64,000 nt of DNA from contig NW_026705329.1 of the NCBI RefSeq assembly GCF_029867415.1, forward strand, positions 248,001 to 312,000, in the 5' to 3' direction. Made by a program: the position numbers and the translations under genes. How positions within the stretch are numbered: the stretch's first letter is position 1; each line of letters begins with the position of its first letter. The notes beneath the pieces were generated by a model. That model searched no databases, was not told where the DNA came from, and was given only the letters and a program-made list of their open reading frames with translations. Source of the stretch: Vicia villosa. Taxonomy: Eukaryota; Streptophyta; Magnoliopsida; Fabales; Fabaceae. This document shows positions 12,306 to 24,029 of this stretch, piece after piece.

Positions 12306-13835
12306 ATGGCAGAGGTAAAGAGGCATACCAAGAAATATGGTTTCAAAGCGCCTGATGTGGGAAAACTGATAGAGTTATCATCTTTTGTACAAGATCCTTC
12401 GGATTTTAGGGAAAGTTATGGAAAGCTTTTGCCTATCCTGAATACTCATGTTGATGAAAGACTTCTCAAAACTCTGGTTCAGTTCTATGATCCCGTCTAC
12501 CGTTGTTTTACCTTTCCAGACTACCAGTTGGTACCGACCTTGGAAGAATATGCCAATCTTTTGGGTATTCCTGTGTCTGACAAAATACCCTACAATGGTT
12601 TGGAAGCCATTCCTAAGTCACACGTCATTGCAGCAAGTATCCACTTGAAGAAATCTGAAGTAGAGAGTAATTAGACTACCAAAGGAAACCTCCCGGGTCT
12701 AACTTCACACTTCCTAATAAAGAAAGCCTTTGATTTCATCGAAACTAGTAGCATGATAGCTTTTGAAGCTGTACTAGCCCTGCTCATCTATGGGTTAGTT
12801 CTGTTTCCCAACGTCAACGACTTTGTTGATATCAATGCCATAAATGTCTTTCTAATTGGAAATCCTGTTCCGACTTTGCTTGGTGACATGTATTTCTCTG
12901 TTCATCATAGGAATCGCCAAGGCGGTGGAATCATTGTTTGTTGTGCACCTCTGTTGTTCCAATGGATTGTTTCACACTTACCTGAGTCTCCTATTTTCAC
13001 AGAAAACCGAGAAGGCTTGCGTTGGCCTCGAAGACTTATGTCTCTTACTAATAATGATATCCGTTGGTATACCTTGGCTCACTGTGGTACAGAAACCATT
13101 GAAAGTTGTGGAGAGTTCGCCAACGTACCCCTCATTGGTACACAAGGAGGAATTAACTACAATCCGATTTTAGCCCGACGACAACTCGGGTATGCAAATT
13201 CAACTAAACCCTTTGGTCTCGCAGTGGAATGCTACTTTTACAAAGAAGGGGATGATCCTCAAAGGTTGAAAACAAGAATGGTAAGAGCTTGGTACGACGT
13301 CCGATGGAAAGAAAAAGGTGAAGCGAGAAATTGCATTGCCGTGGACACCTATACCTGCTGGGTAAAGAGAAGAGCAAAGGAGTTTCAAATGCCTTATGTT
13401 TATGAAAGACCCATGTTCCCTGCAGTATCTCAATTGCCCAACATTCCCACTATGGAGGAATACCAAGACACTTTAGCCAAGATGAGGATAGAGAAAGATG
13501 CTTGGGAAGAAAAGTTTCGTAAGACCGATGTGGAAAACAGAAGGTTGAAGAAACGAGTGAAAGATCACGAAGAAACTCTTTACCGTCAAGATGGATGGCT
13601 CATGAGCAAAGATGAGAAGATTCGTCAGAAAGACGCTGCAATCAAAAGGTACATCAAAGAAAGCAAGAAAAAGCTTGAAGGCTCAACAAGCAATGCTCCG
13701 ACTCCTGATGATTGGAAGAATGTTGTTGACAAACTGAGGACCGAAAAGGCCGAATTGAAAGCTTACTATGGGAAAGAAATCATGAAGCTCAAGCTGCACA
13801 ACGCATTTGGTTCTTCGTCTGATGAAGATGCTTAG
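12306..13835 (+). pseudogene. Ogre ORF1 (plant-mobile-domain-like protein), nonsense mutant
   Basis: The frame opens at ATG 12306 and runs 509 codons, interrupted by one TAG at 12672-12674 (codon 123). The same frame continues on both sides. In the related ORF at 39944-41206 the matching codon is tryptophan, so a TGG to TAG change is likely. The N-terminal two thirds carry the motif CFTFPDYQLVPTLEE and resemble the plant mobile domain / aminotransferase-like family known from Ogre ORF1. The last 130 residues are Lys/Glu-rich heptad-like sequence, probably a coiled coil. The function of this extra protein in the Ogre cycle is unknown. It lies between the 5'UTR and gag, the usual Ogre position. 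Confidence 0.85.
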
Positions 13836-14147
13836 GATTGTTTAGCTTTTTATTTATCATTTGCTTTTGTAAGGAGCTACGCTCCAATGTTGTAACATTT
13901 CCCATTTATTCAATAAAAGAATAGTTTGTGTTCCAATGTTTGCAAGGAAATAATCTTTAAAATATTTGGAAAAAAAAATCATAAACTTTTTTTTGCATAC
14001 ATCATTCTGCATATCGAGTCTGTTGTATAGAGTCTCATCTTTTGGACCTTTCTCCATTAGATCGTCAAGTTGTCGCGTCTCAAAGTTTCTCGACCGCGTT
14101 CGCAATCAGATCACAGATACAATACTCGTTCAAGCAGAAGAAGAGTA

Positions 14148-17100
14148 ATGGAACACTCTGAACAAGAGAATATTGAGCTTCGTGGTACAGTGACCACCCT
14201 TCAGGAAAAGTTGGAAAGTCTCACTACTCTGGTTGACTCCTTAATGGCCGCACAGAATCAGCCGCCGCCACCTAACAGTCAAGCAACAGTGACATCTGAG
14301 GTCACTACTCCAGTTTCTACAGTCGCATTCAGCATTCCATCTTTCTCCATGCCAGAAGGTTGGGGCACGCCTTTCAGCTTCGGTACAGGTTTCCGCCATA
14401 ATGTTTCTGGGGTTCAAACATCCACAACTGAAGCGCCTGCTGCACAAAGTTCACAGTTCACTCCAAATCAGGGGGTAACTTTTTCTCAAGTCACTATGGC
14501 ACTTTCTCAACCCACTATGACAGTTCCGACCCCTACGGTTCACACTGTTCCTTATGATGGCAATGAGATTTATCATGATCAAGGTGATAGCACAAATCAG
14601 CGTAATCTTGTGGGAGATCTCCAAGAGACAGTTTAACAAGATCCAGCTGGAAGTCAAAGCTATTCGGGGAAAAGATTTGTTTGGAAAGAATGCCCAGGAA
14701 CTATGTTTGGTTCCCAGTGTACAAATACCTGCTAAATTCAAGGTCCCAGACTTTGAAAAGTACAAAGGTAGTTCTTGTCCACAAAGCCATCTTGTGATGT
14801 ATGCTAGGAAGATGTCTAATTATGCAGATAATCATCAGTTGCTTATCCATTACTTTCAAGACAGTTTGACTGGTGCCGCACTGAAGTGGTACACAGGTTT
14901 GGATAGCACCAATATTCGGACTTTCAACGACCTAGGTGAGGCTTTTGTCCGACAATACAAATACAACTCGGATATGGCTCCGGACAGAGATCAGATCCGA
15001 TCCATGGCTCAGAAAGATCATGAAGCTTTTAAAGAATATGCCCAACGATGGTGAGAAACTGCTGCTCAAATTAATCCACAGTTAAAAGAGAAAGAGATGA
15101 CAAAGATCTTCTTGAATACTCTCAGTCCGTTTTATTATGAACGCATGATTGCTAGTGCTCCAAGTGATTTCACCGAAATGGTAAACATGGGGATGTGTCT
15201 AGAAGAAGGAGTCCGAACCGGACGTCTAACTAAAGAAGGTGGATCTTCAAGCGGAACCAAAAAGTTCGGAAGTGGTTTCCAAAAGAAGAAAGAACAAAGT
15301 GTTGACATGGTATCCCAAGGGAGGCCAAGAGGAAATGTCAGTCGTCCACGACAGGTTGCTTCTATCACACCAGTTGTTAACACAGCACCGAATCCGGGAT
15401 TTACTCCGCAGTTTCAACAACAACAGCCTCGACAACAGGCTCAACAGTTTAACAATAATCAGAATCGTGTACAAAGAGCTCCACAGTTTGATCCGATTCC
15501 AATGACCTACACAGAATTGTACCCTGCTTTGATTGAAAGAGGTCTTGTCCAAACTAAAGCACCACCACCCGTACCTGAGAAATTCCCATGGTGGTACAAA
15601 GCTGAGGTCTCATGCCCTTATCATCAAGGAGCACCTGGCCATGATCTTGAGCATTGCATAGCTTTGAAATATGAAGTTCAGAGGTTGGTTAGATCTAATC
15701 TCCTCTCTTTCAGAAATTTGAATCCTAATGTGCAAGCAAATCCGCTGCCCAATCATGGAGGGCATGTTGTAAACATGGTGTATGGATGTCCTGGTCCGTA
15801 CCGAGTCTATAATATCAATTTCTCAAGAGCCGATTTGGTACAAATGCACGCCACTCTCTGTCGAGGGCCGAGTTTTCGCCAGCATCACTATGGTTCCTGT
15901 AGCATATGTTGTGTAGATCCTCATGGATGTTCGATTGTGAGAAGAGATCTCCAAGTGCTGTTGGATAATGGTACTATTCAGATCTACAGAAATAGGGATG
16001 AAAATGAAGTTAACATGATAGGATGTTATCCGCATGAGCTTTTAGTCTCAGATATCAACTCGGAAATGCCTACAGTTAACGTCATCATTCCTCATTTCAA
16101 CATGCCTGAGCGCATGGAAGTTACTTACAACAAGCCGAAGGTTCCTATTGCTCCTTTGATCATTTGTCTACCTGGACCTGTTCCCTATGACTCTGACAAG
16201 GCAGTTCCATACAACTACAATGCTACAATGATAAAGAATGGACAAGAAGTTCCTTTACCTACTCTTTCATCTGTCGTGAACATCGCTGATGTGAGTCGAG
16301 TAACAAGAAGTGGACGTGTGTATACTCCACTACCTCTAAAGCAGCCTGTTGCTCCTGCAACCGGGCAAAATCCTGTGAATACACCGGTAGGGAATCCTGT
16401 GGAAATTCCTATCAGTAATACAAACACTGATGTTGGTCAATCCAGTGGAACCAATGTCAATCCCGACTTTGACGAAATTTTGAAGCTTATCAAAAGAAGT
16501 GAATACAAGATTGTGGATCAGCTTATGCAGACTCCTTCGAAGATCTCGATACTTTCATTGCTTTTAAACTCTGAAGCACACAGGGAAGCCCTGATGAAGG
16601 TCTTGGATCAAGCTTTTGTAGATCATGATGTGACTGTTGACCACTTTGATGGGATAATAGCCAACATAACAGCTTGTAACAATTTAAGCTTCTGTGATGG
16701 AGAACTCCCCGAGGAGGGTAAAAATCACAATCTTGCTTTGCACATTTCTATGAACTGTCAGTCAGACTCTTTGTCCAATGTGTTGGTAGACACCGGATCC
16801 TCCTTGAATGTGATGCCAAAGACGACTCTTGCTCGCTTGTCTTACCAAGGAATGCCTATGAAGTTCAGTGGTGTAGTTGTCAAAGCATTTGATGGATCGC
16901 GAAAATCTGTTATCGGCGAAGTCAACCTTCCCATGACAATTGGTCCACATACATTTCAAATCACTTTCCAGGTCATGGACATTCAAGCTGCTTATAGCTG
17001 TCTGTTAGGACGACCATGGATCCATGAAGCAGGGGCAGTAACTTCTACGCTCCACCAAAAGTTAAAATTTGTAACAAATGGAAAATTGGTAACAATAAGT

Positions 17101-18173
17101 GGAGAGCAAGCCTTGATGGTGAGCCATTTATCCAATTTCTCTTTCATTGGTGCTGATGATGTGGAAGGAACGCAGTTCCAAGGTCTCTCTTTAGAAGACG
17201 AATCTTCCAAGAAGAAAGCATCGATCTCTTCTTACAAAGAGGCGGTAAAAGTAGTGAAAGATGGAACTACCACTGGCTGGGGGCAAGTTGTGATCCCTAC
17301 CAAGAATGAAACTAGAGCAGGTCTCGGATGTTCACCAACATTCTCAAACTGCACCAAGAAGGATGAAACCCTTCGTCCGATCAAAGAAACATTCATTAAT
17401 GGAGGATTCCTCAATCCAATTCCTCAAGAGGTTAATGTCCTTATCGAAGAATGCATCGAAGAAGTTCTCTCCGATGATGAAGAAGAATGGAAATGTTATC
17501 TCAATGACTCGGGATACATATCTCAGGAAGAACCATATCCTCCTTCAGAGAAATCCAAAGGCAAAGAAACTGAGCCTATTCCTGCAGAAATCTGGGATAC
17601 CTTGGGACAACCAAGTGGAAAATTTGATTATATGGTGAAATACACTGCGCCTGAAAGTTCAAAGATTGCGATTGAAGATATCCAACCAACTGGATGGGGA
17701 GATTCCTTTGAATATAATAGTCAACCAGGAGAGGCTTATCAGCCCTGTCAATTTTCTCAGCAGCCTGAAATTACTGAAGATTTCAGATTCAACGCATCTA
17801 CCAAGATTGATAACCCTGAAGATGGTTATTATCACATAAATGCCATTTTTGAAGATGAAGGGGAAGATGGTCCCGCAACTGACTCGGAAAGTGTCACTGA
17901 CAATGAGTCTCTTCATCCTGAAGACTGGGAAACACATCCTGAAAATTCTGAAGATTATGACTCATCATATGCTCTTCAAGAAGTAGAAGAAGACCGTTTC
18001 AATTCTACAAAGAACAAGGTTGACAAACTAGGACCTTCAAATCCTGCTCGACCAGCGGTCAATGTCAATACTAAAGATAATTATGGGGAGAATTTTCCTG
18101 AATACATAATACACAGAGGAGTTCGTTGCTACTGGAAAGCTGTCGACGTTCCGAATGTTGTTCGCCGCTCAAA
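14148..18173 (+). pseudogene. gag: Ogre gag-protease frame, with one frameshift and one nonsense codon
   Basis: ATG 14148 begins a short coiled-coil-like N-terminus and a Ser/Thr/Pro-rich linker. A frame change is needed near 14600-14640 to enter the capsid-like gag domain, whose motifs include GKDLFGKNA and LIHYFQDSLTGAALKWY. TGA at 15052-15054 replaces an expected arginine, consistent with CGA to TGA. The frame then stays open to 18174. A zinc-knuckle-like CPYHQGAPGHDLEHC lies at 15613-15657. The aspartic protease active site DTGS is at 16789-16800. A glycine-rich stretch (TGWGQVV...RAGLG) follows near 17270-17340. An acidic region leads to the probable splice donor. The protein would normally continue into RT after splicing. 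Confidence 0.9.
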
Positions 18174-18527
18174 GTAATCACCTCGCTGTTATTTTGACCT
18201 CCTGCCTTGCCCAAAGTAGAGAGATGTTTTACAGGGCTTTGCTTTTAAATGTTCCGCCCAAATAACTTTGTGTATAGGGCTTTGTTTTAAAAGTTTCCCT
18301 CTTTGTCCTGCCCAAGACAAATGAGTTTGTGTTTAGGGCTTTGTTTCAAAGATGAATCATAAATAAAGTGTCATTTTGAATTCCCTACATTATATGTTTT
18401 ATTTTTGCTTTTTCTGGAAATGGTAATCCTAAAAAACCAAAATAAAAAAAAAAACTTTTTCAAAAAAAATCTGCATACACTCTTGCATTCATAAATTTTC
18501 TGAAATAAATATAAATCACATGTGCAG
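18174..18527 (+). other. Probable intron between protease and reverse transcriptase
   Basis: The gag-pro frame meets TAA at 18175 and the RT frame resumes after about 350 bases in the same phase. GTAATC at 18174 can act as donor, and a pyrimidine/T-rich stretch ending in TGTGCAG at 18527 can act as acceptor. Removing 18174-18527 (354 nt, a multiple of three) would fuse the two frames without a stop. Ogre transcripts are known to be partially spliced at exactly this place. The exact sites here are inference. Confidence 0.7.
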
Positions 18528-21500
18528 ATTTACTATTGATAAACCCATTGAATGCAATAACCCTATGCCCTCTCCCAACTTTGAGTTTCCTGTGTTCGAA
18601 GCCGAAGAAGAGGAAGAAGAGGAGATCCCGGACGAGATCTCTCGATTACTTAAGCACGAGGAAAGAGCCATTCTGCCTCACAAAGAGCCTTTAGAAAAGA
18701 TCAACTTGGGTTCTGAAGAAGACAAAAAAGAAGTGACCATTGGATCGCTGCTTGATACTGATATCAAGAGTAAGTTGACAGACCTTCTCAAAGAATATGT
18801 TGACGTGTTTGCCTGGTCCTACCAAGACATGCCTGGGTTGGATACCAATATTGTTCAGCATTACTTGCCATTGAAGCCAGAATGTCCGCCAGTTAAGCAG
18901 AAATTACGAAGGAATCACTTTGATATGGCTAACAAGATCAAAGTGGAAGTTCAAAAACAACTCGATGCAGGTTTTCTTGTCACCTCTGAGTATCCTCAAT
19001 GGTTGGCCAACATAGTGCCAATTCCGAAGAAAGATGGAAAAGTCCGAATGTGTGTTGACTACCGTGACTTGAACAAGGCCAGTCCAAAAGATGACTTTCC
19101 ATTACCACATATTGACATGTTGGTTGATAACACCGCTAAGTTCAATGTCTTTTCCTTCATGGACGGGTTCTCTGGTTATAATCAGATCAAGATGGCTCCT
19201 GAAGACATGGAGAAGACATCTTTCATCACCCCATGGGGTACCTTTTGCTACAAAGTGATGCCGTTTGGATTGAAGAATGCAGGCGCAACTTACCAAAGGG
19301 CAATGACTACTCTCTTTCATGACATGATGCATAAAGAAATTGAAGTTTATGTGGACGACATGATAGCCAAGTCCAACACAGAAGAAGAACATATTGAATA
19401 CCTTTTGAATTTGTTTCAACGATTAAGGAAATATCAGCTTCGCTTGAATCCTAACAAATGTACTTTTGGGGTTAGATCTGGAAAACTCTTGGGTTTCATT
19501 GTCAGCCAAAGAGGTATTGAAGTAGATCCCGACAAAGTCAGAGCTATTCAAGAGATGCCTGCACCAAAAACTGAAAAGCAAGTAAGAGGATTTCTCGGAC
19601 GATTGAACTATATCTCCAGGTTTATCTCAAATGACTGCTACTTGTGGGCCAATTTTCAAGCTTCTCCGCAAAGATCAAGGGGTTGTATGGACTGAAGATT
19701 GCCAGAAAGCGTTTGACAGCATCAAGGAATACCTGTTAGAACCACCAATATTGATTCCTCCAGTTGAAGGAAGACCATTAATCATGTACCTTACCGTGTT
19801 GGAAGAATCCATGGGTTGTATGCTTGGACAACAAGATGAAACCGATAAGAAGGAGCATGCCATCTATTACTTGAGTAAGAAATTCACAGACTGTGAGTCT
19901 CGTTACTCCATGCTCGAAAAAACATGTTGTGCTTTGGCTTGGGCTTCAAAACGTCTCCGCCAATACATGATCAACAATACTACTTGGTTAATCTCCAAAA
20001 TGGATCCGATCAAGTATGTCTTTGAAAAGCCTGCCTTAACAGGAAGGATTGCCCGATGGCAAATGCTGTTATCCGAATATGACATTGAATACCGTGCTCA
20101 AAAAGCGGTCAAAGGGAGTATTCTCGCCGATCATTTGGCGCATCAACCAATTAATGAATATCAATCTCTCAAGTTTGACTTTCCTGATGAAGATGTCATG
20201 TACTTGAAGATGAAAGATTGTGACGAACCGTTACCTGAAGAAGGTCCTGATCCTGGATCAAGATGGGGCCTAATTTTCGATGGAGCAGTAAACGCTTTTG
20301 GCAATGGAATTGGGGCAATCATCATCACTCCCAAGGGTAATCATATCCCATTCTCTGCCAGATTGCTATTTGATTGTACCAACAACATCGCAGAATATGA
20401 AGCTTGTATCATGGGTCTCGAAGAAGCCATTGACTTAAGGATCAAGATCCTAGACATATATGGAGATTCAGCCCTCGTGATCAACCAAATCAAAGACAAG
20501 TGGGAAACTTACCACCCTGGCTTGATTCCTTACAGAGATTATGCAAGACGTCTGTTGACTTTCTTCAACAAGGTTGAATTGCATCATATACCTCGAGATC
20601 AGAATCGAATGGCAGACGCCTTGGCTACTCTATCTTCCATGTTCAAAGTCAATCATTGGAACGATATGCCTACAGTTAGAATTACGCGCCTTGAAAGGCC
20701 CGCCTATGTGTTTGCAACTGAAGCAGTCATCGATGATAAACCGTGGTTCCACGACATCAAACGCTTCCTTCAAACTCAAGAGTACCCGCTTGGGGCATCA
20801 AACAAAGATAAGAAAACTCTAAGGAGACTTTCTGGCAGTTTCTTCCTGAATGGAGATGTGCTATACAAAAGAAACTTCGACATGGTTTTGCTCAGATGCG
20901 TGGATAGACACGAAGCAGACATGTTAATGCATGAAGTGCATGAAGGGTCCTTTGGAACTCATTCAAACGGGCATGCAATGTCCAAGAAGATCTTAAGAGC
21001 AGGATACTATTGGTTGACGATGGAATCAGACTGTTACAAACACGTGAAGAGATGTCACAAGTGCCAGATCTATGCAGATAAGATCCATGTGCCACCGACT
21101 CTACTCAACGTTCTCTCATCTCCGTGGCCTTTCTCCATGTGGGGTATCGACATGATTGGAATGATCGAGCCGAAAGCTTCAAACGGTCATCGTTTCATCT
21201 TGGTAGCCATTGATTACTTCACCAAATGGGTCGAAGCAGCATCTTACGCCAATGTTACAAGACAAGTGGTTGTGAGGTTTATCAAGAATAACATCATTTG
21301 CCGATATGGTGTTCCCAGCAAGATCATTACTGACAATGGTTCAAACTTGAACAACAAGATGATGAAAGAATTATGTGAGGAATTCAAGATTGAGCATCAT
21401 AACTCTTCTCCTTACAGGCCAAAAATGAACGGCACCGTCGAAGCCGCCAACAAGAATATTAAGAAGATCGTCCAGAAAATGGTCGTCACTTACAAAGACT

Positions 21501-21991
21501 GGCATGAAATGCTGCCATTTGCTTTACATGGGTACCGTACTTCAGTGCGTACTTCAACAGGGGCAACTCCCTTTTCTCTAGTATACGGCATGGAAGCTGT
21601 GCTCCCCGTAGAAGTTGAAATCCCATCAATGAGAGTCCTCATGGAGACTAAGTTATCAGAGGCTGAATGGTGTCAAAGCAGATACGATCAGTTGAACTTA
21701 ATCGAAGAAAAACGTATGACTGCTCTATGCCATGGACAGTTATACCAAGCAAGGATGAAACAAGCCTTCAACAAAAAGGTTCGACATCGTGAATTTCAAG
21801 AAGGCGACCTCGTGCTTAAAAAGATCTTGTCTTTTCAACCAGATTCTAGGGGCAAATGGTCTCCTAATTACGAAGGCCCGTATGTTGTCAAAAGAACATT
21901 TTCTGGCGGCGCCATGACTCTTGCAACCATGGATGGTGATGAACTCCCATATCCTGTGAATGCTGATGCAGTCAAGAAATACTTTGTCTAA
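18528..21991 (+). pseudogene. pol: Ogre RT, RNase H, second RNase H and integrase, with one frameshift
   Basis: The first frame (18528 to about 19630) has RT motifs, including the catalytic YVDD at 19348-19359. A frame change in TTTATCTCAAATGACTGCT near 19625-19635 interrupts it at the connection to RNase H. The second frame (from 19631) holds the usual Ty3 RNase H (to about 20130). A second, archaeal-type RNase H follows (about 20260-20640; FDGA, EYEA, GDSALV and DQNRMADALA contain the acidic residues). The integrase zinc finger (HEVHEGSFGTH ... CHKCQ) spans about 20930-21070. Its catalytic Asp, Asp and Glu lie in WGIDMIG, ITDNGSN and NGTVEAANK (about 21140-21450). A GPY-type C-terminus runs to the stop at 21991. 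Domains are otherwise complete. Confidence 0.93.
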
Positions 21992-22641
21992 AAAATTACA
22001 AAAGAACAGCTCGGTAAGTCGAAAACCCGCAAAGGGCGACTAAGGCAAAAATGAGCGTCTCGGTGGACTGAAAACCTGAAAGGGCGGTCCAGGCAAAAAT
22101 TAGAGACAATAAACAGAAAAAATTCATCCTGGTAGATTGAAAACCTGAAAGGGCAATCTAGGCAAAAATTAGGGATTTATGACAGGGTAACTGCATCAGT
22201 CCGTACTTCGTCACCTGAAGAGTCTTTTTCATCAAAGGAACTTCGATCAAATCATCGTCAATCTGAAGCGACAAGCACAGTTGGAACTCAAAGTTGTTGG
22301 GGAATAGTGGTTATTGCTTTCAATGCAGCCTTTTCCGCATAATTACCATTTCCAACTTTTGTAAATACTCCATGGAATCACGCCTTTAGCTGATTACCAT
22401 CTTATTAAATAAATTTGAGCCTTGTGCCCATTTGTTTGCAATCTTTAATTTCTTTCAGCTTGCAAAATGACGCTTTAATTGTGTTATTCACTTTTGAAAA
22501 AAAAAAGAAAGAAAAAAATAAGTTTTAAATGAATTTACTTTTCTTTTTCAAAATAAAAGCGAAACCTTCCTTTGAGTTGTGAACAACAGAGGGAACATCA
22601 ACAGCTATCTCCATAGAATGAATCAAAGATTATGATAAGAA

Positions 22642-22790
22642 AAGCTCTTCTATCCCCAGTGAAGAAGCTCTTCTATCCCCAGTGAAGAGGATCTTTTATC
22701 CCCAGTGAAGAAGATTTTCCATCTCCAGTGAAGAGGTTCTTCCATCTCAATAAGAAAAGATGCTTATCATCCCCAGAGAAGATTAAAGCA
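22642..22790. repeat. 3'UTR repeat, core TATCCCCAGTGAAGA
   Basis: About six imperfect copies of a 25-30 bp unit alternate between CTCTTCTATCCCCAGTGAAG and ATTTTCCATCTCCAGTGAAG. The last copies are diverged. This is a non-coding array inside the Ogre 3'UTR. Confidence 0.75.
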
Positions 22791-23424
22791 CGCAACACCA
22801 TTCATCACCTGTGTTATCTACACCGTGTTGAAGAACATTTGCCAAGTATCTGGTTGTATTGCGACGTCGGTCCCTCTCCAGTATACACTTCATTATCTGT
22901 CAGTATTGTTAGCATGCATGCGACATTCATGACATTCATCATTCATACATATTTGCATCATTTATGCATCATTGCATTTTTCAAATATCTGCCTAAAAAC
23001 ACTTGTTCAGGATATATCTATCCCAAAAAAAAAGAGAAAAAGCAAAAAAGAAAAAACATCTCTCCAGTAGGTTGTCACCCATAAGCAGAAAGAACATCTT
23101 CTTTCTCCAGTTCCCCACTGAGATCATTCCTCGTGGAAGAAGGTTGCTTTAGTTTTCTCCTCTCAAAACAAAGGAGAAAATCCCCATTTGAGTTCATTCC
23201 TCATGGGTACAAAGTCTTGTTTGACTGTTTCTTTCCAAATTCATTCATGGATAGAGCCTTGTCTTTACCAAAAATTCAAATTCCGATTCCTCAAACAGAG
23301 TCGTGAAAAAATAGACAATAAGCAATAGCCTCGTCATCAGAACAGCTTATGTCTCTTCCAAAAGACTTTTCCCCTCAAGGAAATCAATCATGAAGACCAT
23401 TTGACAATCAGGGCCTTATTACTG

Positions 23425-23727
23425 TTCACAAGGCTGAATAACCAGTAATTCCCCTAGCAAAGTCTCCAGGATCATTTTGTCACTTGGCTGATAATTGATC
23501 ATGTCTTCAAAACCACTATCACGAGGCTGGTAGTCGGTAACTTTTTGTTCTGGTTATATTATTAAACATGTCTATCACCATGCTGATAGTCGGTAATATT
23601 AACCGAACCTTTGAAACTCTTTTACCTTGTCAAGTCTATCACCATGCTGATAGTCGGTAATACAGTTTCATACCTTTCACCTTCGCATTATTAAACAAGT
23701 CTATCCCTGTGCTGATAGTCGGTAATG
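23425..23727. repeat. 3'UTR repeat, core CTGATAGTCGGTAA
   Basis: Six units with the pattern TCAC(C/A)A(T/G)GCTG(A/G)TAGTCGGTAA and spacers of 30-60 bp. The first units (CACAAGGCTGAATAACCAGTA, then CACTTGGCTGATAATTG) grade into the ACAAGGCTGGCTGATTA repeat of the LTR, so the LTR and 3'UTR arrays are probably related. Confidence 0.7.
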
Positions 23728-24010
23728 TCGATAGGTAAGCTTTTCTTACAAAGCTATCATTCCCCGGTGAAGCATACACTTGCTTTCCCGAAAAAAAGAA
23801 AAAAAACGGATTCTCTTCCTAAAACGGATTGAGACATCCTTCCCAACCTCTTTTCCCCAGCGGAGTCAGTTTTGATATTCCCTCGGTAAAGATATCCTTG
23901 TATCATTCGCAATTTTGGTATCTTAGGTCCAAAATTTGCGTCTTCTGATATTTAAGTCTCTTCCACCCTATCAAAACGAAGATTTTCAATCTTCATGTCT
24001 CAGGTTGAAG

Positions 24011-24029
24011 AAACTTAAATAGGGGCATC
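24011..24029 (+). other. Polypurine tract before the Ogre 3' LTR
   Basis: AAACTTAAATAGGGGCATC directly precedes the TG of the 3' LTR. The AGGGGCA core also appears beside the 3' LTR of the second Ogre-type element (reverse strand, 35516-35535), supporting its role as plus-strand primer. Confidence 0.75.

Larger units (their letters stand above)
21992..24010 (+). other. Ogre 3' untranslated region with three tandem-repeat zones
   Basis: No protein domain is seen. Zone A (about 22013-22173) has three units with GAAAACCTGAAAGGGC and AGGCAAAAATTAG. Zone B (about 22642-22790) has about six units with CT(T)CTATCCCCAGTGAAGA. Zone C (23425-23727) has six units with core CACCATGCTGATAGTCGGTA. Hypervariable, repeat-bearing 3'UTRs are known in this lineage. 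Confidence 0.8.

Noticed and set aside
13857..14105. Minus-strand ORF between Ogre ORF1 and gag
   Set aside because: It is antisense to an untranslated spacer and carries no motif.
22728..23084. 118-residue ORF in the Ogre 3'UTR
   Set aside because: It has no recognisable domain, a TTG-type start and lies across tandem repeats.
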